In this document: one piece after another, positions 1-10,960 of the stretch
Layout: each line of letters begins with the position of its first letter
How positions within the stretch are numbered: position 1 is the first letter of the stretch
Assembly: GCA_050084985.1 (NCBI GenBank)
Contig: JBITNC010000001.1
Span: forward strand, 93,248,001 to 93,312,000
Source: Nageia nagi
Lineage: Eukaryota; Pinophyta
Direction of reading: 5' to 3'
Length of the DNA: 64,000 nt
Notes under the pieces: generated by a model
Seen by the model: the letters and a program-made list of their open reading frames with translations, nothing else
What the model was told of the DNA's origin: nothing
Databases searched by the model: none
Program-made: the position numbers and the translations under genes

Positions 1-1155
1 AAGAAAGATCATATTGATATGCTGTTCTTCTCCTGTATCTTTAACCCTTTCTGGACATACATAGCATCCATCTTCTATGAGCTTCTGTATTCTATCCCTA
101 AGATTTCCACATCCATTTGTAGCATGGCCTTTAGTTTGATGATATTCACAATATCTATCTTCCTTATACCAATGGGGTTTTTCTATTGTTGGGTCTTCCT
201 CACGCTTCGGTAAAGGTTGTAATAACCCTTTTTCCATAAGGTCTTTTAGGATGTGTCTTGGGGGTATGGGGAATCTCACATATCTCTTTTCCTTCGTCTC
301 ACTTGTCTTTTCAGCTACATGGACAGCTTTCTCTTTCTTTGGCGATTGTAGTCTCTTGTCCTTTGCTTTTGCCTTTTCATTGTTACCATACTTTACAAGC
401 CCTAGCTTCACAAGGACTTTTTCTTTCTCTAACAATTTATATGTCATATCGGAAAATGTGAGATGTGTATAATCAATAACATGTGATTGTAGGGGCAATA
501 TAACAGCTTCTTTAAAAATGTTATTTACCTCTTTTTCTGTTAACTTAGTCTTTACCTGCTGCCATGTCTTTTTAAACCTTACAACGAATTTATCCAGTTG
601 CTCATCACTGTCCTGTTTAATAGCACATAAATCTGATAGCATAACCTCCTTCTTGATGTTATGCTTATATTGCTCCAGAAACAAATCACTGAATTCTGCA
701 AATGATGTAATGGACCCTTCAGGTAAGCCATAGAACCATTCTCGTGCATCTCCTTCCAAGCTCTGGGGGAAGAATTTAGCCTGCAATCTTTGGTCTGTAC
801 CAATTGTGAGTTCACATTCATCCTTAAATCCTTGTATATGTCTCCTTGGATCTCCTCCACCATTGAACTTACTGAATTTTGGCTTAATGTAGTCGGCTGG
901 GGGCATATGCCTACGAATGTCACCACATAAAGGACTACCGAATTCGAAAGACTCGTTAGGCGGAGCTGATCTCCTTATCAATCTATCTATCTGCCTTTGC
1001 ATACCTTCCATTGTGGCCTGAACATTACTATTGTCACCCTCAGTGCTATGTTGCATTCCTCCGGATCCCTCCGGATCATCATGTCTGATTTCTACCAATA
1101 GTTCATCCAAATCCCTTTTTGAAAGACTACGCAAGAATAACTTGAGCTGTTCCAT
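1..1155 (-). CDS. Ty3/gypsy (OTA/Tat-like) gag polyprotein, partial, open at window edge
   Basis: Translating the minus strand from the ATG at 1155-1153 gives 385 codons with no stop, and the frame is still open at base 1. Residues about 118-215 match the retrotransposon gag domain, with the typical 'FFPQSLEGDAREWFYGLPEGSI' style core. A zinc knuckle of form C-x2-H-x4-H-x4-C lies at about residues 336-349 (CEYHQTKGHATNGC), a spacing I associate with the plant Tat/Athila branch. A lysine-rich linker (about 245-290) lies between them. The protein would form the particle that packages element RNA; protease and polymerase should continue off the left edge. The ATG follows the PBS by about 70 nt, as expected for a 5' leader. 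Base composition is richer in GC and CpG than anything nearby except the methyltransferase gene, and the frame is unbroken, so this copy is young and possibly still able to move. Confidence 0.9.
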   Translation of the reverse strand, partial: MEQLKLFLRSLSKRDLDELLVEIRHDDPEGSGGMQHSTEGDNSNVQATMEGMQRQIDRLIRRSAPPNESFEFGSPLCGDIRRHMPPADYIKPKFSKFNGGGDPRRHIQGFKDECELTIGTDQRLQAKFFPQSLEGDAREWFYGLPEGSITSFAEFSDLFLEQYKHNIKKEVMLSDLCAIKQDSDEQLDKFVVRFKKTWQQVKTKLTEKEVNNIFKEAVILPLQSHVIDYTHLTFSDMTYKLLEKEKVLVKLGLVKYGNNEKAKAKDKRLQSPKKEKAVHVAEKTSETKEKRYVRFPIPPRHILKDLMEKGLLQPLPKREEDPTIEKPHWYKEDRYCEYHQTKGHATNGCGNLRDRIQKLIEDGCYVCPERVKDTGEEQHINMIFL

Positions 1156-1225
1156 AACTAAGACACTCACAAAATAGATGTTAATCTGAACTAAAACCTT
1201 TAGGGTTTTAGTGTAATGATGTGTA

Positions 1226-1244
1226 GTTCACGTCGGGTTCACCA
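1226..1244 (-). other. Primer-binding site of the left gypsy element
   Basis: The minus strand reads TGGTGAACCCGACGTGAAC, starting two bases inside the LTR end, which is the usual place for a reverse-transcription primer site. It begins with TGG as required to pair with a tRNA CCA end. I could not assign the tRNA with confidence. Confidence 0.7.
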
Positions 1245-1246
1245 AA

Positions 1247-2123
1247 TGTTTACAAATAAAAATTGAGAGTGCAAATAAGTATATAGGTGACTATCTACAA
1301 ACTCAATATTATCTGTATTCTAGCTACAGGTAGCAATTTATTCTAGATAACAATAAATAACATATAATCAATTCAGAAGTGTAAATGTAACAAACAAGAC
1401 TGTGATTTATGTACTAACCTCACGGAACATACCTGACAACGAAAGATACTGAGATTGGCGATGTAGTGATGATAAGCTGCCTTTTCCACAACGTCGAGAC
1501 CTGCAAGGATGTGACAAGAGGACCGCAGGCGGTCCGTTTCAATTGTATAAGAGCGCCGGCGGTGTTCTTCCGTTCACAAAGGAGCGCCGGTGGCCTTATT
1601 TTGATAGCTTTGACCTCTCAGTTAGGTCCAGATCTTCAGTATAGATATCTCAGATTGCAGTATAATATCAGTATTGATCGCAGATGTCAGGAGAGCTCGC
1701 GCAAGGAAGCACACAAACCACAGCCTTGTAGGCGGTACCAAGAGATACCTTAGGGGGTAGCCACTTACAAGACCATACACGGGATCATGTGTATCCTTGT
1801 TATTGTGGACTTACTATTAGATCCCTTATTTATATAGATATAGGTAATACCGCCCATAGGTCGGCGTGCATCCACATAAATAAGGTTAATTCACAAGATT
1901 TAAGATAAATACATCAATAAACAAGATAATTCATGCAATACTCAAGGTAAACCATGTAATATTCAAGATAACCCATGCAATATCCGAGATAAACCATGCA
2001 ATATTCATATTCAAGCCAAACATTGATATTATCACTTTAATCCATTCAATACATATAGTTAGGCCAAACATATTTCACTAATTTATTGATTTAAAAACAT
2101 AAAATCATTTTTATGTGTTAACA
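1247..2123 (-). repeat. 5' LTR of the left gypsy element (877 bp)
   Basis: The left boundary is two bases from the PBS and reads TGTTTACA; the right boundary reads TGTTAACA, giving imperfect TG...CA inverted ends. Immediately beyond 2123 the sequence resumes homology to the copia LTR at 10300-10801, which fixes the right end independently. ATAGC (2124-2128) is the predicted 5-bp target duplication; its partner lies off the window. On the minus strand a TATA-like stretch (TATATAAATAAGGG) lies at about 1825-1840. The only other LTR of this element must be outside the window, so its age cannot be measured here. Confidence 0.8.
1922..2005 (-). repeat. Four 21-bp tandem repeats in the gypsy LTR U3
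   Basis: Four consecutive 21-bp units, each ending in a CATGCAATAT-like core, lie upstream of the TATA-like box in the minus-strand transcription direction. Their position is that of a U3 enhancer array; function is inferred only. Confidence 0.75.
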
Positions 2124-2449
2124 ATAGCTCTCTTACAATTCTGTTAATCTCAACTCCTATGCTTCTATGCTATAGCATAACTTTACTCCATAATTGATGT
2201 ATGATCACAAAGAGAGAGCCTTCTATTTATAGGCCAAAATCCCCCTTTGGATCACCCTTTTATCTAATGTACAAAAGCATAACATGCATATCCTTTTACC
2301 CAAGAGGCATGCTCATGAAATGGAGTGTAGGAAAAGTTACATTATCATATTCACTTAAATACTTAAGGTATCAAATGATACCCTTAAGTATTAGTGAATT
2401 TAGATAGAAGATTTAATACAACCTTTACAATAATGCATTATACATTCCA
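2124..2449 (-). repeat. 3' LTR remnant of copia element A, cut by the gypsy insertion
   Basis: This segment aligns by eye almost base for base with the right half of the LTR at 10300-10801, from the CTCTCTTAC block to the end TACATTCCA. Read on the minus strand the LTR starts TGGAATGTATAATGC. A minus-strand TATA box (CTATAAATAG) lies near 2221-2235. The other part of this LTR should lie left of the gypsy element, outside the window. Confidence 0.85.
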
Positions 2450-2461
2450 ACCCTCCCCCTT
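2450..2461 (-). other. Polypurine tract of copia A
   Basis: The minus strand reads AAGGGGGAGGGT directly before the LTR start TGGAATG. A purine run next to the 3' LTR is where plus-strand DNA synthesis is primed. It confirms the LTR boundary and the minus orientation. Confidence 0.8.
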
Positions 2462-2928
2462 AATGCAATATTGGGATAGAGTGAGTAAGAGAGAATAAGA
2501 AGAGAAAGTAAGAGAGTTCTCCTCCAAATAGATACAACAGAGATGAGAACTTTTTACATATTTGTGAAGTAAGAAAGATCTAGTTTGAGACTCACTACTT
2601 TTTCAAATACAATCATTAATCACAACCAATTTCAATGTACATGAAGTAGTCATCCAAATGAAAATTATGAAGAGTCTTCAAGAGCCTGCATACTTAAGGT
2701 AAGTAACTTGCAATCTCAAAGGAACTTGTAAGTTATAAGTAGTCAAATAACAAGATCAGTTAGATGCATCATATTCATATCAACAAGGATAGATGAATCA
2801 CACAAATGCCATCATGAACTGATCAATAGTGCACTATAAATCATCAAGAATATGCCATGCTAAAAATTTATATTCACCTACTATATATAAAAAATGTGTT
2901 AATTATTATTACAAAATAGAGCATGCAC

Positions 2929-3280
2929 ATACGAGTTCCTCACATATGGATAACTAAATAGTGCCAAAAGACACATAAGAATTCCTCACACATGGGTAAC
3001 TGAACAATGCTAGATTGACCAAAAATAGATTATGCACATACATGTTCCTCACATATGGATAATTGAATAATGCTAAAAGACACATAAGAGTTCCTCAAAC
3101 ATGGATAACTGAATAGTGTAAGATTGACCAAAAAATAGAGTATGCACATACAAGTTCCTCACATATGGATAACTGAACAGTGCCAAAAGACACATAAAAG
3201 TTCCTTACACATGGATAACTAAATAGTACCAAAAGACACATAAAAGTTCTTCACACATGGATAATTGAACAATGCAAGAT
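2929..3280 (-). repeat. Tandem repeat in the copia A 3' untranslated region
   Basis: About seven imperfect units share the core GTTCCTCACACATGGATAAC followed by either CCAAAAGACACATAA or AGATTGACCAAAAAATAG. Short (about 48 bp) and long (about 62 bp) units alternate over the first four, giving a higher-order period of about 110 bp; the last three are short. It lies between the end of pol and the polypurine tract. The stretch 2462-2928 beside it holds no recognisable gene. Confidence 0.8.
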
Positions 3281-3435
3281 TGGATAATTTGTACAATAAG
3301 TTCCTCATGCAAAATGAACTTACTACAAAGGTGTACAACAAAATCAACACTATATAGCATAAAATCATCTTAGAGGTGAAGTTGTCATCACAAACATGAA
3401 TTTAACATAAGAATTCAAACTTCACTTCCCCTTAA

Positions 3436-5130
3436 GGGCAACTTTACCAATCCAATAGCATCCTTAATCTTATATAATTGAGCTTATGGGAGGAGATTGG
3501 TGAACAAATTAGCAAAGTTCAAGGTGGATGGACAATACTCCAAGTGTATAATGCCATCAAGAACCTTCTCTCTGATAAAATGGGTATCGATTTTCAGATG
3601 TTTTATTCTCTGATAGAACACTAGATTCTTAACCAAAAAAATAGTTGATTGATTATCTAAAGAGGTTAAAGATGAGCCACCTTGCTCATACCTAATTTTT
3701 TTTAGAATATGCCTTAGCCAAATGGCTTTCTAGGCTACAATAGACATGGCATGATATTTGAATTCTTTGGTGGAAAGAGAAATAGTAGGTTGCTTCTTGG
3801 AAGCCCAAGAGATAACACCTAAACTAATGCTAAACACATACACAGAGGTTGACTTCCTATCATCTCTATCTCCTCCATAGTCAAAATCTAAGAATCCAGA
3901 AAGAATAAATGAGGGAAACTTGGAATACTTGAGAGCAAGATCCTTAGTCTCTACAACATACCTCAAGATTTGCTTAATAGCATTAAGGTTCTCAACATAT
4001 GATTTTTACATGAATCATCCCATTAGATTCACTACATAGGTAATGTCTAGCCTAGATATAGTTAAATATAAAACACTATCAATTAATTACCTATAAGTTG
4101 TAGCATCAACTAACTGAGAGTTGGAGCTTAAAGAAATAGTGATTTTAAGAGAGATTGGGATTGCAGCATATCTACACTCCTCCATTTCAAACTTTTGCAA
4201 GATGTTTGATATATACTTAGATTGATTGAGGTAAATAAAATCCTTGTATTGATACACTTGCATTCCAAGATAGTAGTGTAAGAGACCAAGATCAATCATT
4301 TTAAACATTACCTTAAGTTTGGATATGCACTCTTGAATGATTTCATCATTATTATCAGTATTCAAAAGATCATCTACATAAAGGAGAATCAAGACCACAT
4401 CTTTTCTTTGATTGAGCACATATAGATCTAAGTTAGAAAAATACTTGGAGAATCCAACATCTATAAAGTATCCTCAAATTTTTCTATACTAGGCTCGAGG
4501 TGCTTGCTTAAGTCCATATAAAGACTTCTTTAGCTTGCACACAAAGGACTCTTTACCTTTCATAATAAACCCTTCTAATTGATTCATGAAGATTTCCAAA
4601 TCTAAATCACCATTTAAAAATGCACTCTTGACATCAAGTTGAAAAACTTTCCATCTTTAAGCTATAGAAAGAGCAAGGATAATTCTCATAGCAGGCATCT
4701 TTGACATGGAAGCAAAGGTTTTCTCATAATCTACATCATATTTTTGAGCAAAACTTTTAGCCACTAACCTTGCCTTGTATTTCTCAATATCTCTAACTGA
4801 ATTGAACTTGACCTTGTAGATCCAATTATTACCAATTACATCTTTATCATTGGAATAAAAACCCAAGTCCTAAGTTTTATTTTTCATAAGTGCCTCATAC
4901 TCCATTTTTATTACTTCTATCCAGCACTCATGCTTAGAAGCTTCTTTGAAGGTTGAAGGCTCATGCTTATTGTCAATCTTGGTAATTAAGGATTTGTTCA
5001 AGGTCATGCTCCTTATTACCCTTTATGTTGGAGAATTTGTTTATGAGGTGACTTATTTATATCAATATCTAACCAACTAGGAGCAACTGAAGAGTCTTCT
5101 GGATCATCAACATCCTCGTTAGAAGTAAAT
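3436..5130 (-). pseudogene. Copia A reverse transcriptase and RNase H, decayed
   Basis: Broken minus-strand frames give the Ty1/copia reverse transcriptase: the start of the RT domain (KARLVAKSFAQKYDVDYEKTFA) near 4730-4800, [12 protein letters not shown] near 4600-4640, the QAPRA block near 4490, and the catalytic YVDD at 4380-4369 within an LLYVDDLL context. The C-terminal RNase H follows at about 3730-3966, with the copia block ending in GVISWASKKQPTISLSTKE. At least eight stops interrupt the frame. One replaces the tryptophan after QAPRA (TAG at 4491-4489). The enzyme would have copied element RNA into DNA; this copy cannot. Confidence 0.9.
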
Positions 5131-6400
5131 TATTTAGGAAGTTCATTGAACTTTACATCCTTTGAAATAAACACTGCTTTATAGGTTGGAGAGTAAAGCT
5201 TGTAGCCTCTATGTTGATTGTCATAACCTATAAAGATGCATTTTTTAGCTCTTTTGTCTAACTTCCTTTTCTTAGAAATAATGTAGGATAATGCTTCACA
5301 ACCAAACACCCTAAGGTGTGAAATGTTAGGTTTTCTTTCTAACCATGTCTCCATAGGAGTTTTACTCTGAATGGCTTTTTTGGGACACTTATTCAAGGTG
5401 TAAATAGCAATACTCACAGCTGCACCCCATAAGAATTTAGGAAGATTACCCAGCATACATCTAGCCATCTTCATGATTATTCTATTTTTTATTTCGATAA
5501 TACCATTTTGTTGAGGAGTGCAAGGAATCATAAATTACCTCTTGATTCTATACTTAGCATAATAGTCATTAAACTTATTGTTGTTATATTCTCTCCCATT
5601 ATCTAATATCAACATCTTAATTTTAAGGTTAGTCTAATTTTCAATAAAGGCCTTAAAAATCTTAAAACTTTCAAAGGTTTGATCCTTGTGCTTAAGTAGA
5701 TACCCAAAGGTCATCCTACTAAAGTTATTAATGAAGGTCAAGATGTAAGATGCTTCTCCAAGTGACTTAGTCTAAAATAGACCCATCAAATTTGAATGCA
5801 TAAGTTGAAGAGGTTGAGATGCTCTTGTTGCCTTATCTTTTTCAAACTTTTATCTATGCATCTTACCAAGAATGCACTTCATGCATAGACCAAATAAAGG
5901 AGAAATTAAAGGCAAACCTTCCATAAGTTCTTAGTCTTTCATAACTTGAATACTCTTGTGGTTAAGGTGCCCTAAATGATGGTGCCAAAGATTACCTCTA
6001 TAACACACACTAGAAGCAAGACACATCTTTGATAGAACTTAATCTATAATGTAAAGGTTATCTTTCATTAATTCTTTAACCAAAGTGCAAATCCTTTCTT
6101 AATTCACCAAGATTAAGATTCAAACTCAAAAGAGTACCCTTTTCTAGTAATTTAGATCATGGAGAGAAGGTTCATCCTTAACTTAGAAACATAGAGAACA
6201 TTTTTAAGAACTTTTTGTGAATTAAGACACTTTGAATTCCTTGGACTTCAAGGGTAGAGTTATCACCTATCACAACTGTATCCTTATTATACTTGTGAAA
6301 GTTATTAAACTTTTTCTTTTCAAATCATAGGTGATTAGTGCAACTAGAGTCAACAATCCATTCAAATGAAAAAGAGCAAGACATGGAGTAGAGTATCACA
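5131..6400 (-). pseudogene. Copia A protease, GAG-pre-integrase and integrase, decayed
   Basis: In transcription order: a retroviral-type aspartic protease start near 6360 (WIVDSSCTNHL; the usual DSG is DSS); a GAG-pre-integrase zinc-binding stretch with an H/C pattern near 5850-5990; and the integrase core near 5130-5880, including ILDNGREY and the PCTPQQNGIIE segment that carries the last catalytic glutamate. The open part 5531-5130 continues into the usual post-core region (HLRVFGCEALSYI, CIFIGYDNQHRGYKLY). Copia order (IN before RT) is clear. Frameshifts and stops make it non-functional. Confidence 0.88.
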
Positions 6401-6481
6401 GCAAGACCAGCATGAGTATTTTTTTTCTTTGTATTTCTTTACATTTTCATTTCCTTTATACTTTTTTCTCTTTTTTTTTTT

Positions 6482-7358
6482 GTAATAATCAACCTTTTTT
6501 ATGACCTTGAATGCCATAATAGTTACAATTGCTATCAAATTGTTTCTTAAGATAAGGAGTGTTTACTTTGCCTTTTCCATCTCTTTGCTTGAAATGATTG
6601 TTTTTACCATTGTCCCTTCTACTATGGTTGTTGTTTCTATTATTCTTATTACTGTTGTAGCCATTACCTCTTTTCTCAAACCTTTCAGAGAAAGAAGGGT
6701 AGGATTTCTTTTGATGGTTGAACTTCTTCTTGAATCCAAGAGCTAGATTATTATCTTTAGGAGAAGAAATCAACCTTTTATTGTTAAGGGTTTCCTCATA
6801 CTTCAATAGGTTCCTTGAAAGGTTCTCAAGGGATATGACTTCTTCTTCGTCATCAAGCCTTATTTCCATAACTGTTACAAAGTTTCTAAATTTTGAAAAG
6901 AGGCTTTCAAGAATGATGAAGACCATGAACTCATCATTGATCTAATTACATCCATAAGTAATAAGTTGGGTCCTTAGGTCAATGATTTTATTCAAGTAGA
7001 TAGCCATATTTTTATCTTCCTCTTGATGAGATTGAAGCAACTTTTAGAGAATGTAAACCTTGTTGAAAAGTTTGAATCAAGGTAGATTTGGTTTAATTTA
7101 TTCCATGCTTCTTTTGCTGAGGTTGAAAAGAAAATCATCAAGAGCACATCATCTAAAAATACGCGGTAAATCATGGAGGTTGCCAACTCATTCTTTGTGT
7201 TGTAAGCCTCTAGTGCCTTCTTATCTGTAATAAGTACAAGGTTTTTATTCACTATTTGCCATAGCTTCCTAGCTTATAATTCAGCTCTCATTCGAGGTTC
7301 CTAAATCCCATAGTTGGAACCATCAAGAATGTGTTTGGGTAAAAAGGATTCTCCCATT
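6482..7358 (-). pseudogene. Copia A gag, decayed
   Basis: The start is placed at the ATG near 7358 (MGESFLPKHILDGSNYG), a typical copia gag opening. The body continues through EAWNKLNQIYLDSN to a lysine/asparagine-rich tail. The zinc knuckle near 6490-6530 reads CNYYGIQGHKKVDYYKK: two of its three cysteines have become tyrosine, and a one-base shift separates its halves. Stops occur in the N-terminal third. Gag would package RNA; this copy is dead. Confidence 0.85.
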
Positions 7359-7550
7359 TGCTACATAATAATGTGAAATAATAAGCATGTGGTTTTAATA
7401 AAGAATATTAAATGTTAAGTTTTAACCAAGTAAATAATACATGTTACATTTAACACTAAAGACATGCTTGATTTGAATCACAAGTGCAAATGTTAAATAA
7501 TAACTTATGTTCCCAAATACATTTCTCAAGAACTATATATGTAGAGTGAC

Positions 7551-8000
7551 ATTGTTGAGGTTTGTTTTTTTATCTAAAATTACGTATTTATCTAGATGCC
7601 CACACAAGAGGAGCCTAAGTACTACCAATTCTCAACTAGTTCCCCTTTGGCAACAATATACTCTAATAAGGAGAAGTGCAGCTATTTTTCAAGGTTTTAA
7701 CATTTATTGGATTGACCAAATTATTAGTCTTGATTAGGTTTCAAGTTTTCATCCTAAGTTATCAGAATAATCCTTGAATGGATGTGCGGATATGTGGTAT
7801 CACTATAGACCTACCTATCCACCTATTGGAGTTAAATCTAGACCAACAGAGGACTTAAGGGAAATTAAGAAGTATGAACTTTTCACCACTTGGATCATCA
7901 AACTTAAAGGCTCCAATCTACCTGTCCTCATATCATGGCTCCCCAAACAAGTCATGTTACAAAATATACATGTGGATGTGTTCATTTTAGGGGGTTGCTC
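7551..8000. repeat. Conserved leader block, copy 1 (partner 12146-12575)
   Basis: Long shared stretches with 12146-12575, for example GGCTCCCCAAACAAGTCAT and TTCATTTTAGGGGGT. Divergence is visible but the block aligns end to end. Read on the minus strand it sits just upstream of gag. Confidence 0.85.
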
Positions 8001-9069
8001 ATATTAATATTTGCATTTTTTTTTTGCATAAGCAAATAAATCAAAGTGTGAAACATGAAGTAAGAAGCATTAATAAAATATCATCTATTCAATTTGAAAC
8101 CTAAGTGTCTAATGGATTTTGTTTACTAACCCCTAAAGGACATCTTTACATAGGTCCATAATTTGCATACGTTAACTTTGCATAAGGATAAATACTCAAC
8201 ATGCATTCTTGCATCTTAAAAATTTAAATTCCTAAGCACTAACTTAAAAAAATTAAGTCCTTGAGCATGTATTAAAAAATTAAAATTTAAGTATTTAAAA
8301 AAAATGTATTATTCATATAGCTTTAAAAAATTTAAGCATGCATCATTCCTACATAAGAACTAATTCTTTCAAAAATTTAAAAGGCATAAAAATATCTAAA
8401 TAAGAAACATTCATTCTAAGCATAAATGATTAAGTAAAGAAACTCATAAGTATTCTCCCCTCTTTACTTAAAAAAATCCCTTGAATAAATGCTTAGGATA
8501 GTATGGCCACAATTGCATCTTGTAATTTAAAAATTACCAAATTTATTGCAAAAAAAAATTGGCCAAGGTAAAATTTTAATTACCTTTAAAAAAAAATTAT
8601 TTCCCTTACTTGTAATATTTTCCACACAAAAGATATATTTAAAAAAGTATTACTACTCCACATTATACCCAAAAAGAATGACAAAACATAAATGTAGTTC
8701 ATGATTACTCTTCTATAAAAAAACTTACCTTTTACTCTACACAAGGCAATTAATGTGGGCAAAGGGTAAATTATTACAAGTTAACTTGCAATCAATCAAA
8801 AAAAATTGAATGTGCCATGAAGGATTTACAAGTAAGAAATTAAAAACATTAAATGTAAGCCCCTTCTTTTGTTTTACTCTACTCCAAGGTAGGAGAGAGA
8901 GAACAAACAAAATCAATAACCATTAGTTAGAGTGCCACCTTATTTTGAAGGTAGTCTTTTCAACTTGAAGGAGGCCTAAAGAGAGAGAGGAGTTCAAGTA
9001 GTGCATGGCATGCTAGCCACCCCTAATCCCTCTAAAGTATGGATGCACTTTGAAGGGGATGATAATAGC

Positions 9070-9275
9070 TCTACAAGTTGCAAGGTGAGGTGGAGGCATC
9101 ATCAGAGGCTATGCGATGTTGTACAAGTCACACAATGAGGTGGAGGCATTATCAAAGGCTATGCAATGGAGGAGGTACATGCTGAAGGGGACTACAAGGG
9201 CTATACAAGTTGCAAGGTGAGGTGGTGGCATCATAGGAGGATATACAATGGAGGAGGCACATGCCAAAGGAGTGT
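9070..9275. repeat. Three imperfect repeats of a GAGGTGGAGGCATCAT core
   Basis: Copies of the core AGGTGGAGGCATCATCAGAG, followed by GCTATGC-ATGGAGG, occur near 9088, 9137 and 9218. The 53- to 80-base spacing is irregular. The surrounding 8990-9420 segment is purine-rich on the plus strand. No protein-coding reading is convincing. Confidence 0.65.
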
Positions 9276-10283
9276 GGAGGAAGTAAGGCCTTGAGTGGAG
9301 AGTGAAGTAGTAGAGCTACCATGTGATGGAGTGTGATAGGTGTGAGGAGCTGTAAGCTGTAAGGGATGATAAGGGCTATCACCAGGAACTTCCTAAAGGA
9401 TGATGAGAAGGGTTGTGGGAGGGTGTACTACTGAGAGGCCATGTGCAAGCCAAAAAAACATTATAAAAAGAATGCAAAACATAAAAAAGGTGTTACATGG
9501 AATGTTGCTTGGAAGTCGATCTTGTGAGAACCTAGTTGGTACCCCACATGCTAGATGAGATCAGGTTTACTCAGATAGCACACCACAAATTTTAAGGATT
9601 TGAACCCATATGGCCAAAAATTATTTACCCTTCCTTGGATTTTTGCTTAAATGAAGGTGTTAGAGACTTTATGTATGAAAAAATCTACAATATAAATGTA
9701 TTCAATAATCTTTGAAACAAAACAACTTTCAAATTTTATAGGTAGCACTAAAAAATTACATTATAATTTTGTATAATTTTTATTTACATATAATGTTTGG
9801 AGGAAAAACAAATATAATTTTCTCAACTCATAATAAAACCTTCAAAGTATTATATATATATATTAAAAAGGCAACTAACAATAAGATATGTTAGTATAAA
9901 AAAATAATAAAAAAATGCATCAACAAATATTGCTACTTTAAGCACATTTTTCCCAAAAAAAAAATTGCAACTAACACAAATCATGTTAGAAAAAGAAATT
10001 GCATAGCAATATATTAATACACATTTCCAATGAGAGATTGCTACACAATATATAGTTCCCCCCACCCTCTTTTAAAAGAAATTTTCTCATATATATATAC
10101 GAAATGACTAACATACTCAACAAAAAATGTGTTAGTAACATTAGTGAAATGTGCCATAAGTGAAACAAATAAAGGAGAATGTATGTAGGAAATTATACCT
10201 TATCTTGATTTTTACCTCAAAAAGATCACAAGATTGAAGGAAGAAAATCTCCACACCAAATAATGAAAAGAGGAGCTTCCAAG

Positions 10284-10299
10284 GAGCCCTGATACTAAT
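10284..10299 (-). other. iMet-type primer-binding site of copia A
   Basis: The minus strand reads ATTAGTATCAGGGCTC, close to the standard plant copia site TGGTATCAGAGC complementary to initiator methionine tRNA. It directly abuts the LTR. Confidence 0.75.
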
Positions 10300-10801
10300 T
10301 CGAAGGAACTAACACTAACAAGATAATTCATAAACAACCAAGATCTCTTGAAAGATCACAATACACATCTAACAATCCCATAAATAAGATAATCTCACAA
10401 AGTAGCTCAAGATGTAAAGTGGTTCCTCCAACTAGGAGTACATCCATTAACTAGATCTTTACTTCAATCATAAATACAACTCTCTTACAATTCTCCTAAT
10501 CTCAACTCCTACACTTATATCCTATAGCATAACTTTACTCCATAATTGGTGTATGATCACAAAGAGGGAGCCTTCTATTTATAGTCCAAAATCCCTCTTT
10601 GGATCACCCTTTTATTCAATGTACAAAAGCATGACATGCACATCCTTTTACCCAAGGGGCATGCTCATGATATGGAGTGTAGGACAAGTTACATTATCAT
10701 ATTCACTTAAATACTTAAGGTATCAAATTATACCCTTAAGTATTAGTGAATTTACATAGAAGATTTAATACAACCTTTACAATAATGCATTATACATTCT
10801 A
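10300..10801 (-). repeat. 5' LTR of copia A (502 bp)
   Basis: Homologous to 2124-2449 over its right part and to LTRs B and C overall. Bounded on the left by the PBS and on the right by the point where homology to the left LTR stops (TACATTCTA). It carries a minus-strand TATA box near 10573-10590 and the U3 hairpin at 10702-10750. Confidence 0.85.
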
Positions 10802-10960
10802 ATAATCTTACCTATGATGCACTTCACACAAAGATCAATTATGGGAGATATCAAAGGCAAATCTTTCATACAATTTTGAGATTTCAAGATAAAATATTTT
10901 TATGGTTAAGGTTTACCATTGAGAATAAATATTCATGGTAAGAACACCTTTAAAAGGATT
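10802..10960 (-). pseudogene. Copia B pol fragment (pre-integrase region)
   Basis: This stretch matches 5860-5960 of copia A (shared ATGCACTTCA...AAAGGCAAA...TGGTTAAGG), so it is the GAG-pre-integrase part of a related element. It begins abruptly at the copia A insertion point. The rest of pol B should lie on the far side of copia A, off the window. Confidence 0.65.

Larger units (their letters stand above)
7359..10283 (-). other. Long copia A leader between PBS and gag, no gene seen
   Basis: About 2.9 kb of AT-rich DNA with no convincing coding sequence. It contains a roughly 450-bp block (7551-8000) that is repeated at 12146-12575 in element B, which shows that both belong to one family with an unusually long leader. 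Homopurine and homopyrimidine runs fill 8260-8830. Confidence 0.7.

Noticed and set aside
579-926. 115-codon minus ORF in the left gypsy element
   Set aside because: Wrong frame of the gag coding sequence, which is open for 385 codons in another frame.
1466-1753. 95-codon plus ORF
   Set aside because: Lies inside the gypsy LTR on the non-transcribed strand; no motif.
2201-2407. 68-codon ORF present twice (also 10553-10759)
   Set aside because: It is the same piece of the two copia A LTRs on the antisense strand; conservation comes from LTR identity.
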